Below, piece after piece: positions 17,243-29,690 of a stretch of 64,000 nt of DNA. Position 1 is the stretch's first letter. Each line of letters starts with the position of its first letter. The position numbers were made by a program, and so were the translations under genes. The notes under the pieces were generated by a model. The model saw only the letters and a list, made by a program, of their open reading frames with translations. It was not told where the DNA came from and did no database searches. The stretch is from Mycobacterium montefiorense (GTDB lineage: Bacteria > Actinomycetota > Actinomycetes > Mycobacteriales > Mycobacteriaceae): the NCBI RefSeq assembly GCF_003112775.1, contig NZ_BFCH01000002.1, positions 197,195-261,194 of the forward strand. Reading direction: 5' to 3'.

Positions 17243-17836
17243 GTGGTGAGCCAGCTTTCCTTCTTCACGGCGGAGGCGGTGCCGCCCGCGGTCGCCGATC
17301 TGTGTGGAGTACTGGCGGCTGCTGGCCAGATCGTAACGGTGGGTCTCGGGCAGGCCCGTGGTGCCCGGCTTTCGGTGGTCGTGGATCAGCTCTGGCGCGC
17401 CTCGGCGCTGGCCGACATGATCGACGAGGCCGGCTTGGTCCCCGAGATCGGCAGTACGGACGAGGAAACTCCCCTGGTGCGCACGGCGATCGACCCGTCG
17501 TTGACCGCGATCGCCGCCGAATGGACCCGCGGCGCGGTCAAGACGGTGCCACCGCGCTGGCTGCCCGGGCCGCGCGAGCTGCGGGCGTGGACCATCGTGG
17601 CCGGCACGCCGGAAGGCGACCACTACCAACTGGGTTTGGATCCACACGCTCCCGACACCCATTCGCCGCTGGCGTCGGCCCTGATGCGGGTCGGGATCGC
17701 GCCCACCCTGATCGGTACCCGCGGCGGCCGCCCGGCGTTGCGGATCAGCGGCCGTCGCAGGCTATCGCGGCTGGTAGAGAACGTGGGGGAACACCCCGAC
17801 GGCGCCGAAGCGTTGGCGTTGTGGCCGCAGGTTTAG
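17243..17836 (+). CDS. conserved actinobacterial protein (Rv3647c type), function unknown
   Basis: A 197-residue cytoplasmic protein. The first ~80 residues contain a MSQLSFFTAE opening and an Ala/Leu-rich segment; the C-terminal part ends RPALRISGRRRLSRLVENVGEHP. I recognise no catalytic motif. It is conserved between cspA and topA (Rv3647c, 192 residues). GTG codons at 17243 and 17246 are both possible starts. It may be co-transcribed with topA, 270 bases downstream, but that gap is long enough for a separate promoter. Confidence 0.78.
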   Translation: MVSQLSFFTAEAVPPAVADLCGVLAAAGQIVTVGLGQARGARLSVVVDQLWRASALADMIDEAGLVPEIGSTDEETPLVRTAIDPSLTAIAAEWTRGAVKTVPPRWLPGPRELRAWTIVAGTPEGDHYQLGLDPHAPDTHSPLASALMRVGIAPTLIGTRGGRPALRISGRRRLSRLVENVGEHPDGAEALALWPQV

Positions 17837-18108
17837 CCGTGCGACCCGGGATATGCGAGCGGACCGGATCCGGGATTCCCCGGCGCGCGGCGCTGCACCC
17901 GCCAATCGTGTTCCGTCGTCGCTAGGACCTGCGTTTTCGGAGAGTCGGTTTGCGTCGGCCCGCCTATGGGTGCGAAATTGTCAGGTGCCTGAAGGGGAAG
18001 GAACGTCGGCGTATCTGAATTTCAGCGGAATTTCGGACGTCCGCCTGTCATTCTTCCTGCAGGGCGGTCTCGAACGGAGGCCGAGAGAGAGATGGAGCGT
18101 AAGCGCAG

Positions 18109-20898
18109 GTGGCTGACCCGACATTAGACCGCGACAACAGCGGCAATGGCAGCCGGAGGCGACTTGTCATTGTCGAGTCGCCGACGAAAGCGCGCAAACT
18201 TGCGGGCTACCTGGGCTCCACCTACATCGTCGAGTCGTCGCGAGGACACATCCGCGACCTGCCGAGAGCCGCCGCCGACGTGCCCGCCAAGTTCAAGTCG
18301 GAGCCCTGGGCCCGGCTCGGAGTGAACGTCGACGCCGACTTCGAACCGCTCTACATCATCAGCCCTGAGAAGAAGAGCACGGTCACCGAGCTCAAGGGCC
18401 TACTCAAGGACGTCGACGAGCTCTACCTCGCCACTGATGGTGACCGCGAGGGCGAGGCCATCGCCTGGCACTTGATGGAAACGCTGAAGCCGCGCATTCC
18501 GGTCAAGCGGATGGTGTTCCACGAGATCACCGAGCCAGCCATCCTCGAGGCCGCGCAAAACCCCCGCGACCTCGACATCGACCTGGTCGACGCGCAGGAA
18601 ACCCGTCGCATCCTGGACCGGCTGTACGGCTACGAAGTCAGTCCGGTGCTGTGGAAGAAGGTCGCGCCCCGGCTGTCGGCGGGCCGGGTGCAGTCCGTGG
18701 CCACCCGCATCATCGTGCAGCGTGAGCGGGACCGGATGGCTTTCCGCAGCGCGTCCTACTGGGACATCGTCGCCCAGCTGGACGCCAGCGTGTCCGACGC
18801 GAACGCGCAGCCACCCACCTTCACCGCCCGCCTGACCTCCGTCGACGGATTGCGGGTCGCCACCGGCCGTGATTTCGACTCGCTGGGCACGCTGCGCAAG
18901 GCCGACGAAGTCGTGGTGCTCAACGAGGCGCGGGCCACCGAGCTCGCCACCGGATTGCGCGGTGCACAGCTGTCGGTGGCCTCGGTCGAGGAGAAGCCCT
19001 ACACCCGGCGGCCCTACGCGCCGTTCATGACGTCGACGCTGCAGCAGGAGGCCGGCCGCAAGCTGCGTTTCTCGTCCGAGCGGACGATGAGCATTGCCCA
19101 GCGCCTCTACGAAAACGGCTACATCACCTATATGCGTACCGACTCGACGACGCTGTCTCAGTCGGCGATCAGCGCGGCGCGCACTCAGGCCAGTCAGCTC
19201 TACGGGGACGAATACGTGTCCCCGTCGCCGCGTCAGTACACCCGGAAGGTCAAAAACGCCCAGGAGGCCCACGAGGCGATCCGCCCGGCGGGTGAGACCT
19301 TCGCGACGCCGGATGCGGTGCGCCGTGAACTCGACGGCGACGAGTTCCGCCTCTACGAGCTGATCTGGCAGCGCACGGTGGCCTCGCAGATGGCCGACGC
19401 GCGCGGGACCACGCTGAGCTTGCGGATCGCCGGTGCATCGAACGACCAGCAGGTGGTGTTCTCGGCCAGCGGCCGCACCATCACTTTCGCCGGCTTTCTC
19501 AAGGCCTATGTGGAAACGGTGGACGAGTTGGCCGGCGGCGAGGCTGACGACGCCGAGCGGCGGCTGCCACAGCTAACCGAGGGGCAGCGGCTGGCCGCCC
19601 TCGAGCTCACCCCCGACGGCCATTCCACCAACCCGCCGGCCCGCTATACCGAGGCGTCTTTGATAAAGACCCTCGAGGAGCTGGGTATCGGGCGCCCGTC
19701 GACGTATACACCGACGATCAAGACGATCCAGGACCGCGGCTACGTGCACAGGAAGGGCAGCGCGCTGGTGCCCTCGTGGGTGGCGTTCGCCGTTACCGGT
19801 CTGCTGGAGCAATATTTCGGCCGGCTCGTCGACTACGACTTCACCGCGGCGATGGAAGACGAGCTCGACGCGATTGCGTCGGGTAGCGAGCAACGCACCA
19901 ACTGGCTCAACAAATTCTACTTCGGCGGCGACCACGGCGTGCAGGACTCGGTGGCACGTGCCGGTGGACTCAAAAAGCTCGTCGGGGTCAACCTCGAGGG
20001 CATCGACGCCCGAGAAGTCAACTCCATCAAGCTGTTTGACGATGCGCAGGGTCGGCCGGTCTATGTCCGGGTGGGCAAGAACGGGCCGTACCTGGAGCGC
20101 ACGATCGCCGGCGACGACGGTGAGTCAAAGCCTCAGCGCGCCAACCTCAACGACTCGCTGACTCCTGACGAGCTGACGCTCGAGGTAGCAGAAGAGCTTT
20201 TCGCCACACCGCAGGAGGGTCGCTCGCTGGGCACCGATCCCGAGACCGGCCACGAAATCCTGGCCAGGGACGGTCGTTACGGACCGTATGTGACCGAGGT
20301 CTTGCCGGAGCCGCCCCCGGAGGACGGTGATGCCGCCCCGGCGAAGAAGGGCAAGAAGCCCACCGGCCCCAAGCCCCGCACCGGCTCGCTACTGCGCACC
20401 ATGGATCTGCAGACCGTCACGCTCGAAGACGCATTGAGACTGCTGTCACTGCCCCGGGTGGTCGGTGTCGATCCTGCGTCGAACGAGGAGATCACTGCAC
20501 AGAACGGGCGCTATGGCCCATACCTGAAGCGCGGCACCGATTCTCGTTCGCTTGCGACCGAGGAGCAGATGTTCACGATCACGCTCGACGAGGCGCTGAA
20601 GATCTACGCCGAGCCGAAACGTCGTGGCAGGCAAAGTGCTTCCGCCCCGCCGTTGCGCGAGCTGGGTAATGATCCGGCGTCGGGTAAGCCAATGGTGGTG
20701 AAGGACGGTCGATTTGGTCCGTATGTCACCGACGGCGAGACCAATGCCAGCCTGCGTAAGGGCGACGACGTGGCGTCGATCACCGACGAGCGCGCCTCCG
20801 AGCTGCTCGCCGACCGGCGGGCCCGAGGTCCGGTGAAGCGGCCGGCGAAGAAGGCCGCGCGCAAAGCTCCGGCGAAAAAGGCCGCCAAGCGCAGTTAG
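18109..20898 (+). CDS. topA: DNA topoisomerase I
   Basis: A 929-residue type IA topoisomerase that relaxes negative supercoils by single-strand passage. The Toprim domain starts at LVIVESPTKARKLAG with the acidic triad ATDGDREGEAIAWH (about 105-118). The catalytic Tyr is in YITYMRTDS, at about residue 341. The C-terminal third lacks the zinc fingers of E. coli TopA and instead has repeated GRYGPYV/GRFGPYV domains followed by a Lys/Ala-rich tail (KKAARKAPAKKAAKRS), the usual mycobacterial arrangement for DNA binding and processivity. It starts with GTG at 18109. Essential in M. tuberculosis (Rv3646c). Confidence 0.97.
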   Translation: MADPTLDRDNSGNGSRRRLVIVESPTKARKLAGYLGSTYIVESSRGHIRDLPRAAADVPAKFKSEPWARLGVNVDADFEPLYIISPEKKSTVTELKGLLKDVDELYLATDGDREGEAIAWHLMETLKPRIPVKRMVFHEITEPAILEAAQNPRDLDIDLVDAQETRRILDRLYGYEVSPVLWKKVAPRLSAGRVQSVATRIIVQRERDRMAFRSASYWDIVAQLDASVSDANAQPPTFTARLTSVDGLRVATGRDFDSLGTLRKADEVVVLNEARATELATGLRGAQLSVASVEEKPYTRRPYAPFMTSTLQQEAGRKLRFSSERTMSIAQRLYENGYITYMRTDSTTLSQSAISAARTQASQLYGDEYVSPSPRQYTRKVKNAQEAHEAIRPAGETFATPDAVRRELDGDEFRLYELIWQRTVASQMADARGTTLSLRIAGASNDQQVVFSASGRTITFAGFLKAYVETVDELAGGEADDAERRLPQLTEGQRLAALELTPDGHSTNPPARYTEASLIKTLEELGIGRPSTYTPTIKTIQDRGYVHRKGSALVPSWVAFAVTGLLEQYFGRLVDYDFTAAMEDELDAIASGSEQRTNWLNKFYFGGDHGVQDSVARAGGLKKLVGVNLEGIDAREVNSIKLFDDAQGRPVYVRVGKNGPYLERTIAGDDGESKPQRANLNDSLTPDELTLEVAEELFATPQEGRSLGTDPETGHEILARDGRYGPYVTEVLPEPPPEDGDAAPAKKGKKPTGPKPRTGSLLRTMDLQTVTLEDALRLLSLPRVVGVDPASNEEITAQNGRYGPYLKRGTDSRSLATEEQMFTITLDEALKIYAEPKRRGRQSASAPPLRELGNDPASGKPMVVKDGRFGPYVTDGETNASLRKGDDVASITDERASELLADRRARGPVKRPAKKAARKAPAKKAAKRS

Positions 20899-20909
20899 CG
20901 CCCGCGCGA

Positions 20910-22568
20910 TCACATGATTTCGCTGGACATTTCTTCGACGATGGGCTGCGGGGCCGAAACTGCCGGGGGGACAGCTAGATTCAGTGGCCGGGCCAGCTGA
21001 GTGGGTGCGGCGCGACCGCGTAGCTCGACCACCTCGCCGACATCCCAGCACAATGCCTCGGCGTCCAGTGCGCCGCTGACCGCGATCGCCGACGCCAGTA
21101 CGTGGCCGGCTTCCAGTTTGGCCAGCTCGGTCAGCCGCGCCGCCTCGTTGACCGGGTCACCGATCACGGTGTACTCGAAGCGAGCCAGCGCGCCGATGTG
21201 GCCCGCGATGGCTCGGCCGGATGACACCCCGATGCCGAACTCGGCCACACCGATCACCGGCAGGAGTTCGTCGTGCAACTCACGGGCGGCGGCCAGTGCG
21301 CCCCCGGCGGCGTCCGGGTGCTCGATGGGTGCGCCGAAGATAGCCAGCGCGGCATCGCCCTGGAACTTGTTGACGAAGCCGCCGTGGCGGCCGACGGTGT
21401 CGACCACCACCCGGAAGAACTCGTTGAGCAGGTGGACCACCTCGGCGGGCGGTCGCGTCGCGGCCAGCTGGGTCGAGCCGACTAGGTCGACGAACAGCAC
21501 CGCGACGTCGCGCTCCTGGCCGCCCAGCTCGGTGCCGCGCTCGATCGCCCGGCGGGCCACGTCTTCGCCGACGTAGCGACCGAACAGGTCGCGCAGCCGC
21601 TGCCGCTCGGACAGGTCGCGCACCATGTCGTTGAATCCGGCCTGCAGCAGACCCAGCTCGCTGGCGTCGTAGATCTGCATGTGCGCGTTGTAGTTACCGC
21701 GCTGCACCTCCGAGAGTGCCCAGCGCAGCTGGCGGAGCGGATCGGCGATCGACATCGCCACTAGCAGGGTGCTGATCAACCCGACGCCCAGCGCCGTCAA
21801 GGCCAGCAACAGGATGGGGTTGAACAGGCTCTCCGGCGCGGCGTGCAGTAGCGAGGCCTTGTCGGCCACCACGGCCAGCACGATCGCCAGCAGCGGCACT
21901 GCGGTGGACAGCATCCAGGTCAGGATCTGGCGCAGGATGACACCGGGCGCCTTGACGTTCTCCGGCACCCCGCTGCGCAGTGCCGCGACCGCCACCGGCC
22001 GCAATACTCGTTCGGATTGCAGATAGCCGATGATCGCGGTGGCCGCCGCTCCCAATGCGGTCGCCACCGTGACGACCGGTGCTGCGAACCTGGCCACCGA
22101 CCAGCTGGCCACGATGAACACCACACCACCGATGCACCAATACACAACGGTGCTCAGGGTGCGGTAGTACGGCATGCGTAGCGCGCGGCTACGGGCGAGT
22201 TCAGTGGCCGCCGGATCGGCCTCGGCGAGCATGTTGTCGCGGCGCTGCCAACGGAAAACCGGCATCAGCAGTTTGAGGTTGACCACGACGCCGACGAGGA
22301 ACAGGACGACCAACGAGCTGGCGAAGATCGTCAGGTTCAGCGTTGGCAGATCCTGCAGCTGAATACGGTCGGCGGGGGGGAGCCCATAGCGCAGGAACCC
22401 GAGCACGAACAGGGCGCCGATGATGTCGGCCTGCAGCATGCTCAGCGAGAACAGCGGCCACGGGGTGCGCACTACCCACCGGACGAACGCGCCGATTCGC
22501 CCGGGCAGAGCACCCGGTGTTGCCACCAACACACCGTATCGGTCGGCAGGGACTACCCGGTAACCCAT
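20910..22568 (-). CDS. membrane-bound class III adenylate cyclase with HAMP domain (Rv3645 type)
   Basis: A 552-residue protein: about six membrane helices in residues 35-275, a HAMP linker (SIADPLRQLRWALSEVQRGNY), then a class III cyclase homology domain from about 345. Catalytic residues are visible: metal Asp in VLFVDLVGST, Lys in VNKFQGDAALAIFG with the second metal Asp, and the transition-state Asn/Arg in VIGDPVNEAARL. It should convert ATP to cAMP at the inner face. M. tuberculosis Rv3645 provides much of cellular cAMP in culture and affects fatty-acid tolerance; similar function is inferred. It converges on topA, with 11 bases between stops. Confidence 0.93.
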   Translation of the reverse strand: MGYRVVPADRYGVLVATPGALPGRIGAFVRWVVRTPWPLFSLSMLQADIIGALFVLGFLRYGLPPADRIQLQDLPTLNLTIFASSLVVLFLVGVVVNLKLLMPVFRWQRRDNMLAEADPAATELARSRALRMPYYRTLSTVVYWCIGGVVFIVASWSVARFAAPVVTVATALGAAATAIIGYLQSERVLRPVAVAALRSGVPENVKAPGVILRQILTWMLSTAVPLLAIVLAVVADKASLLHAAPESLFNPILLLALTALGVGLISTLLVAMSIADPLRQLRWALSEVQRGNYNAHMQIYDASELGLLQAGFNDMVRDLSERQRLRDLFGRYVGEDVARRAIERGTELGGQERDVAVLFVDLVGSTQLAATRPPAEVVHLLNEFFRVVVDTVGRHGGFVNKFQGDAALAIFGAPIEHPDAAGGALAAARELHDELLPVIGVAEFGIGVSSGRAIAGHIGALARFEYTVIGDPVNEAARLTELAKLEAGHVLASAIAVSGALDAEALCWDVGEVVELRGRAAPTQLARPLNLAVPPAVSAPQPIVEEMSSEIM

Positions 22569-22680
22569 AAATGCTTCGGCAAGTCATCGGATCCTGGCGA
22601 AATGCCGCAAAGATCACGGAATTGTCGCGATACGGTTGCCAGTCGGTAGAGGTCGGTCTGTCTCACTAGTGTTGCCAGTG

Positions 22681-23898
22681 ATGTCCGGAGTGTTTACGCG
22701 GCTGGTAGGCCAAGAAGCGGTGGAGGCCGAGCTGCTCGCCGCCGCCCGCGCCGCCCACGGTGATCCCGATCACAGCAGCGGGGACCGCGGGACTATGACA
22801 CACGCGTGGCTCATTACCGGCCCGCCGGGTTCGGGGCGCTCGATCGCGGCGCTGTGCTTTGCGGCCGCGCTGCAGTGCACCTCTTCTTCGGAAGACGGGG
22901 GCCCTGGCTGCGGGCAGTGCCGGGCCTGCACGACGACGATGGCCGGCACCCACGCCGACGTCCGGCGGGTGATCCCCGAGGGCCTGTCCATCGGCGTCGA
23001 TGAGATGCGCGGCATCGTGCAGATCGCGTCGCGGCGCCCGACCACCGGGTACCGCCAGATCGTGGTGGTCGAGGACGCCGATCGGCTGACCGAAGGTGCG
23101 GCCAACGCGCTGCTGAAGGTGGTCGAGGAACCGCCGCCGTCGACGGTGTTCCTGCTGTGTGCGCCGTCGGTCGATCCCGAGGACATCGCGGTCACCCTGC
23201 GGTCCCGCTGCCGGCACGTCACACTGGTGACCCCGTCGACCGAGTCGATCGCTCAGGTGCTGATCGATAGCGACGGACTGAGCGCCGACACGGCGAGCTG
23301 GGCGGCGTCGGTCAGCGGCGGTCACGTGGGGCGGGCGCGCCGGCTCGCGACCGACCCGGAGGCCCGGGAGCGACGAGAGCGCGCGCTGGGGCTGGTGCGC
23401 GATGCCGCAACTCCGGCGCGCACTTATGCCGCCGCTGAAGAATTGGTGGCGGCGGCCGAAACCGAGGCGGTCGTATTGACCGCTGACCGTGCCGAGGCCG
23501 AGACCGAAGAGCTGCGGACGGCGCTAGGGGCCGGCGGCACCGGTAAGGGCACCGCCGGGGCGATGCGCGGCGCCACGGGCGCGATCAAGGACCTTGAGCG
23601 CCGGCAGAAGTCGCGCCAGACCAGGGCATCGCGCGATGCGCTGGACCGGGCGCTGATCGACCTAGCCACCTACTTCCGGGACGCGCTGGTGGTTTCGGCG
23701 CATGCGGGCGGGGTGCGGGCCAACCATCCCGATATGGCCGAGCGGGTGGCAGCGCTGGCCGCTCATGCCGCGCCCGAGCGCCTGCTGCGCTGCATCGAGG
23801 CCGTGCTTCAGTGCCGCGAAGCGCTGGCGGTCAACGTCAAGCCCAAGTTCGCCGTCGACGCGATGGTGGCCACCATCGGGCAGGAACTGCGGGATTGA
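22681..23898 (+). CDS. holB: DNA polymerase III clamp-loader subunit delta'
   Basis: A 405-residue AAA+ clamp-loader protein. It opens FTRLVGQEAVEAELLAAARA, has the P-loop-derived ITGPPGSGRSIAA in which the Walker Lys is replaced by Arg, a zinc-type Cys cluster ending CGQCRAC, and the downstream EDADRLTEGAANALLKVVEEPP and LRSRCRHV segments (sensor region and SRC motif). This matches delta', the non-hydrolysing stator of the clamp loader. The ATG at 22681 was chosen; an adjacent GTG at 22678 and further upstream starts are open. Counterpart: Rv3644c. The tRNA-Thr gene follows by 55 bases. Confidence 0.93.
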   Translation: MSGVFTRLVGQEAVEAELLAAARAAHGDPDHSSGDRGTMTHAWLITGPPGSGRSIAALCFAAALQCTSSSEDGGPGCGQCRACTTTMAGTHADVRRVIPEGLSIGVDEMRGIVQIASRRPTTGYRQIVVVEDADRLTEGAANALLKVVEEPPPSTVFLLCAPSVDPEDIAVTLRSRCRHVTLVTPSTESIAQVLIDSDGLSADTASWAASVSGGHVGRARRLATDPEARERRERALGLVRDAATPARTYAAAEELVAAAETEAVVLTADRAEAETEELRTALGAGGTGKGTAGAMRGATGAIKDLERRQKSRQTRASRDALDRALIDLATYFRDALVVSAHAGGVRANHPDMAERVAALAAHAAPERLLRCIEAVLQCREALAVNVKPKFAVDAMVATIGQELRD

Positions 23899-23953
23899 AA
23901 TTGGGCGGGCCAGCCCGCCTGCCGTAGACTCGTGCCGCCCAGCTAGAGGGTGC

Positions 23954-24029
23954 GCCGCCTTAGCTCAGTCGGTAGAGCGATTCACTCGTAATGAATAGGT
24001 CGGGGGTTCGATTCCCCCAGGCGGCTCCA
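23954..24029 (+). tRNA. tRNA-Thr (anticodon CGT)
   Basis: A 76-nt cloverleaf with encoded CCA. Acceptor GCCGCCT pairs with AGGCGGC (24019-24025); the D arm is GCTCAGTCGGTAGAGC; the anticodon stem-loop ATTCACTCGTAATGAAT carries CGT, reading ACG; the T arm GGGGGTTCGATTCCCCC is perfect. It follows holB exactly as thrT does in M. tuberculosis. Confidence 0.97.
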
Positions 24030-24157
24030 ACTACCAGTGGATTCCACAGTGAGTTGAGTCACTGCGGCCCCGGATCGGGCAGCCTTCCCATCGCTGCCGC
24101 GTTACAGCGGTTAGTTGTGACATCAACGGGTGACTATCCACTTCGAGTGAGGCTGAC

Positions 24158-24325
24158 ATGCGGCAGGAATCCCACTACCCGATCGGTGAGGCAGTTTGGA
24201 TCTCGGCGGGAATCATCATGTTGCTGGCCTTTGGAGACGCTTTAGCTCTGTTGGCTCTCGCACTGACGATCGCGATCATGGCCACCGCCTGGTGGACCTA
24301 CCGCGGGATGCGGCACGGCTTCTAA
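24158..24325 (+). CDS. small hydrophobic membrane protein, 55 residues
   Basis: A short frame from ATG 24158 to TAA 24323-24325 with a GAGG-containing site about 8 bases upstream. The product begins MRQESHYPIGEAVW, has a long hydrophobic stretch of about 30 residues (14-45) interrupted by one Asp, which could form one or two helices, and ends with a charged TYRGMRHGF tail. The composition is that of a genuine small membrane protein. A similar small gene (Rv3643, 63 residues) follows thrT in M. tuberculosis, but I cannot confirm homology. Function unknown. Confidence 0.6.
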   Translation: MRQESHYPIGEAVWISAGIIMLLAFGDALALLALALTIAIMATAWWTYRGMRHGF

Positions 24326-24343
24326 AGGCTCGCAACGATTTCG

Positions 24344-24400
24344 TCGAACGTGACGCCACAGTCACGTTCGAGCCCGTGCGTGACTGCACCGTCACGTTCG
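24344..24400. repeat. intergenic inverted/direct repeat built on GTCACGTTCG
   Basis: TCGAACGTGAC (24344-24354) and GTCACGTTCGA (24361-24371) form a perfect 11-bp inverted repeat around a 6-base loop, and GTCACGTTCG recurs directly at 24391-24400. It lies between convergent genes, so a termination role is possible; I infer a small dispersed intergenic repeat type. Confidence 0.55.
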
Positions 24401-24423
24401 GCGCCGAGGGCGAGGCACGGGAC

Positions 24424-27529
<3,106 letters not shown>

Positions 27530-27542
27530 CTTTCGGTCCTTT

Positions 27543-28244
27543 TCATTTCGGAATCCTCCCTCGCAGGAACCCGTCGAAAATGATGTTGACACCGTTGAGC
27601 AGCGGCTGACCCTTTGACTTCGAGTATTCGGTGTACAGCACCTCAACCGGCTGTTCGGCTACGCGCCAATGGTTTTCGGCGACCAGCATGATGAATTCGT
27701 TGGCGTGGCTCATGCCGCTCATCGTGATGTTCAGCCCGTCGGCGACTGTCTTGTTGAACACCCGCAGCCCGTTGTTGGTGTCGGTCAGGCCAAGCCGTCG
27801 ACCGCGGGGGCTCAACCGCGCGGCCGTCTGCAGCACGATCCGCTTCAGTAGTGGCGGCCGACTGCTCTCCTGCCCGCCGAACCGCGTTCCGATGACGATG
27901 TCGACATCTTCGGCGACGAGCCGGTCGATCATCGCGGCCACGTCTTTGACGCGATGCTGCCCGTCGGCGTCGAAAGTCGCGAACAGCCGCGCCCCGGGCT
28001 GCTTACGGGCGTACTCGACACCGGTCTGAATGGCCGCTCCCTGACCCAGGTTGACCGGATGGCGGACCAGATGAGCCCCGGCCCGTCTGGCGATTTCGCC
28101 GGTGTCATCGGCGCTGCCGTCGTCGACGCACACGACGTGGTCGAAGACCGAACGCACATCGGCGATCACCTCGCCGATGACCGTGGCTTCGTTGAAGGCG
28201 GGAATGACGATCCAGGCGCCGGCATAATCCGTTTCGATGTTCAC
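27543..28244 (-). CDS. ppgS: polyprenyl-phospho-N-acetylgalactosaminyl synthase (GT2 family)
   Basis: A 233-residue GT2 glycosyltransferase of the dolichyl-phosphate-mannose-synthase type: IPAFNEA at the start, VDDGSADDT nucleotide-sugar site, DXD-type FDADGQH, and the acceptor-loop NNGLRVFN. No membrane helices are present, so it needs a membrane partner, which the next gene can provide. Its M. tuberculosis homologue Rv3631 (PpgS) makes polyprenyl-phosphate-GalNAc, donor of the galactosamine on arabinogalactan. Specificity here is inferred from synteny. It starts 13 bases after the flippase-like gene in the same transcription direction. Confidence 0.87.
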   Translation of the reverse strand: MNIETDYAGAWIVIPAFNEATVIGEVIADVRSVFDHVVCVDDGSADDTGEIARRAGAHLVRHPVNLGQGAAIQTGVEYARKQPGARLFATFDADGQHRVKDVAAMIDRLVAEDVDIVIGTRFGGQESSRPPLLKRIVLQTAARLSPRGRRLGLTDTNNGLRVFNKTVADGLNITMSGMSHANEFIMLVAENHWRVAEQPVEVLYTEYSKSKGQPLLNGVNIIFDGFLRGRIPK

Positions 28245-28257
28245 AGGGTAGCCAGGA

Positions 28258-29553
28258 TCAGCCGGCTAAGTGTCCGGCGCGCGCCAGCGCCACCAGGTGG
28301 ACGCCGATTCCCACCAGCGGACCGCACAGCAGAGCGACCACGGTGCGGGTCTCCAGCGGCAGCGGCAGCAGCAACAACAGTCCCGATGCGGCAGTCGCCC
28401 CGACCCACCCCAGCGCATACGCGCGATGCAGCGCGGCGGCCACTGCGGCGGCACCGGTGAGCGTCAGCATGGCGATCGACAACGCGGCGCCCGTTAGCCA
28501 CGCCAATAGTGCACCGCTGGCGTCGTACTGCGATCCGAACGCGACCCGCAGCAGCCATGGGCCCACCAAGCCGGCCGCCAGCACCCCGATCGCACCGATG
28601 CTGCCGATGATCGCCGCCGGCGCCATAAGTGCCCGCAGCCGGTTGCTGCGCTCGTCCACGAAATGCGCGATCAGGTTGCCCTGCATGGAGGTCAACGGCA
28701 CCAGCAGCGGAGCCCGGGTCAACGTCACGGCCAGGATGATCACACCACCCTGTGCGCCAAGCTCATTCGACGTCAGCTTGAGCAGCACCGGGAAACCCAT
28801 CACCAGGATCGCGCTGGCTCCGGCCGCGGTGATCGAATGCGCGGTGCCCCGCAAGAACGTCGCGGTGTTGCCGGGTGTGAGCAGGCGCGACGTTGCGCGG
28901 GCCGCGGGTGAGGCCGCCAGGATGATCAGCCAGGCCACCGCGCCGGCCACCGTCGCCCAGAGGAATCCGGTCAACCCCCAGCCGAGCACGAAGGTGGCCG
29001 CGGCGATCGCCACCCGCATGACGGCGTCGGTCACCATCAGCGCCCCGTACGGGGTCCACAGATCGGTGCCGGCCAACATGCCGAGCAGCGTGGCATGCAG
29101 GCAGAACCCGGCCAGGCCAACGGACAGCAGCACCACCGACAGCCAGCGTTGTTCCACGAATACCCGCCCGCCCCACAGGGGTGAGCTGCCCGCGATCACG
29201 ACGGCCGCGGCGACGCCGACCATCGCGGCGACGCGCAGCGGGTGGTTACCTGATCCGGGGGTGGGCGCTGCCTGGATGTAGCGAGTGGCGCGCACCTCCC
29301 GGGTGGTTTCCTGCAGCAGGCCGAAGGCGGCGCCGGTGACCAAGCCGAACGCGCCCCAGAACACCCCGAACACCGAAAAGCCGCTCGGAGCGAGGTCGCG
29401 AGCCGCCAGATAGATCACCGCGTAGCCGCACACCGCGGTCAGCGCGGTTGCGATGCCGACCCGGGCCATGCTGCTGTGTGCAACCGGCCCCTGTGCCACT
29501 CCCGCGGCCCCGGCAGCGCCCAGGGGAGACGCCGCGCCGCCGACTTCGGTCAC
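28258..29553 (-). CDS. polysaccharide-type flippase/MATE-like membrane protein (Rv3630 type)
   Basis: A 431-residue protein with about twelve hydrophobic helices and few charges between them, resembling Wzx/MOP-superfamily exporters. Landmarks are the first helix after residue 30 (IATALTAVCGYAVIYLAARDL) and an Arg-rich loop near residue 80. As first gene of a leftward operon with ppgS and the DUF2304 gene, it could flip the polyprenyl-phosphate-GalNAc product, but no data in the sequence prove the substrate. The true start may be the ATG at 29553 or a Met about 28 residues in. Confidence 0.75.
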   Translation of the reverse strand: MTEVGGAASPLGAAGAAGVAQGPVAHSSMARVGIATALTAVCGYAVIYLAARDLAPSGFSVFGVFWGAFGLVTGAAFGLLQETTREVRATRYIQAAPTPGSGNHPLRVAAMVGVAAAVVIAGSSPLWGGRVFVEQRWLSVVLLSVGLAGFCLHATLLGMLAGTDLWTPYGALMVTDAVMRVAIAAATFVLGWGLTGFLWATVAGAVAWLIILAASPAARATSRLLTPGNTATFLRGTAHSITAAGASAILVMGFPVLLKLTSNELGAQGGVIILAVTLTRAPLLVPLTSMQGNLIAHFVDERSNRLRALMAPAAIIGSIGAIGVLAAGLVGPWLLRVAFGSQYDASGALLAWLTGAALSIAMLTLTGAAAVAAALHRAYALGWVGATAASGLLLLLPLPLETRTVVALLCGPLVGIGVHLVALARAGHLAG

Positions 29554-29690
29554 CGGGGCGGCGCCTTCGGCAGGCTGCCCCGATATAACGCCAGTATCGC
29601 CACAATTTGAAAATAGTAAGTGCGGCGCGTGCGATGGCTGGCGGCGACGACCGGGTTCGCCCTAATGTGGTCGGCTGTCAGGGAGGACTT

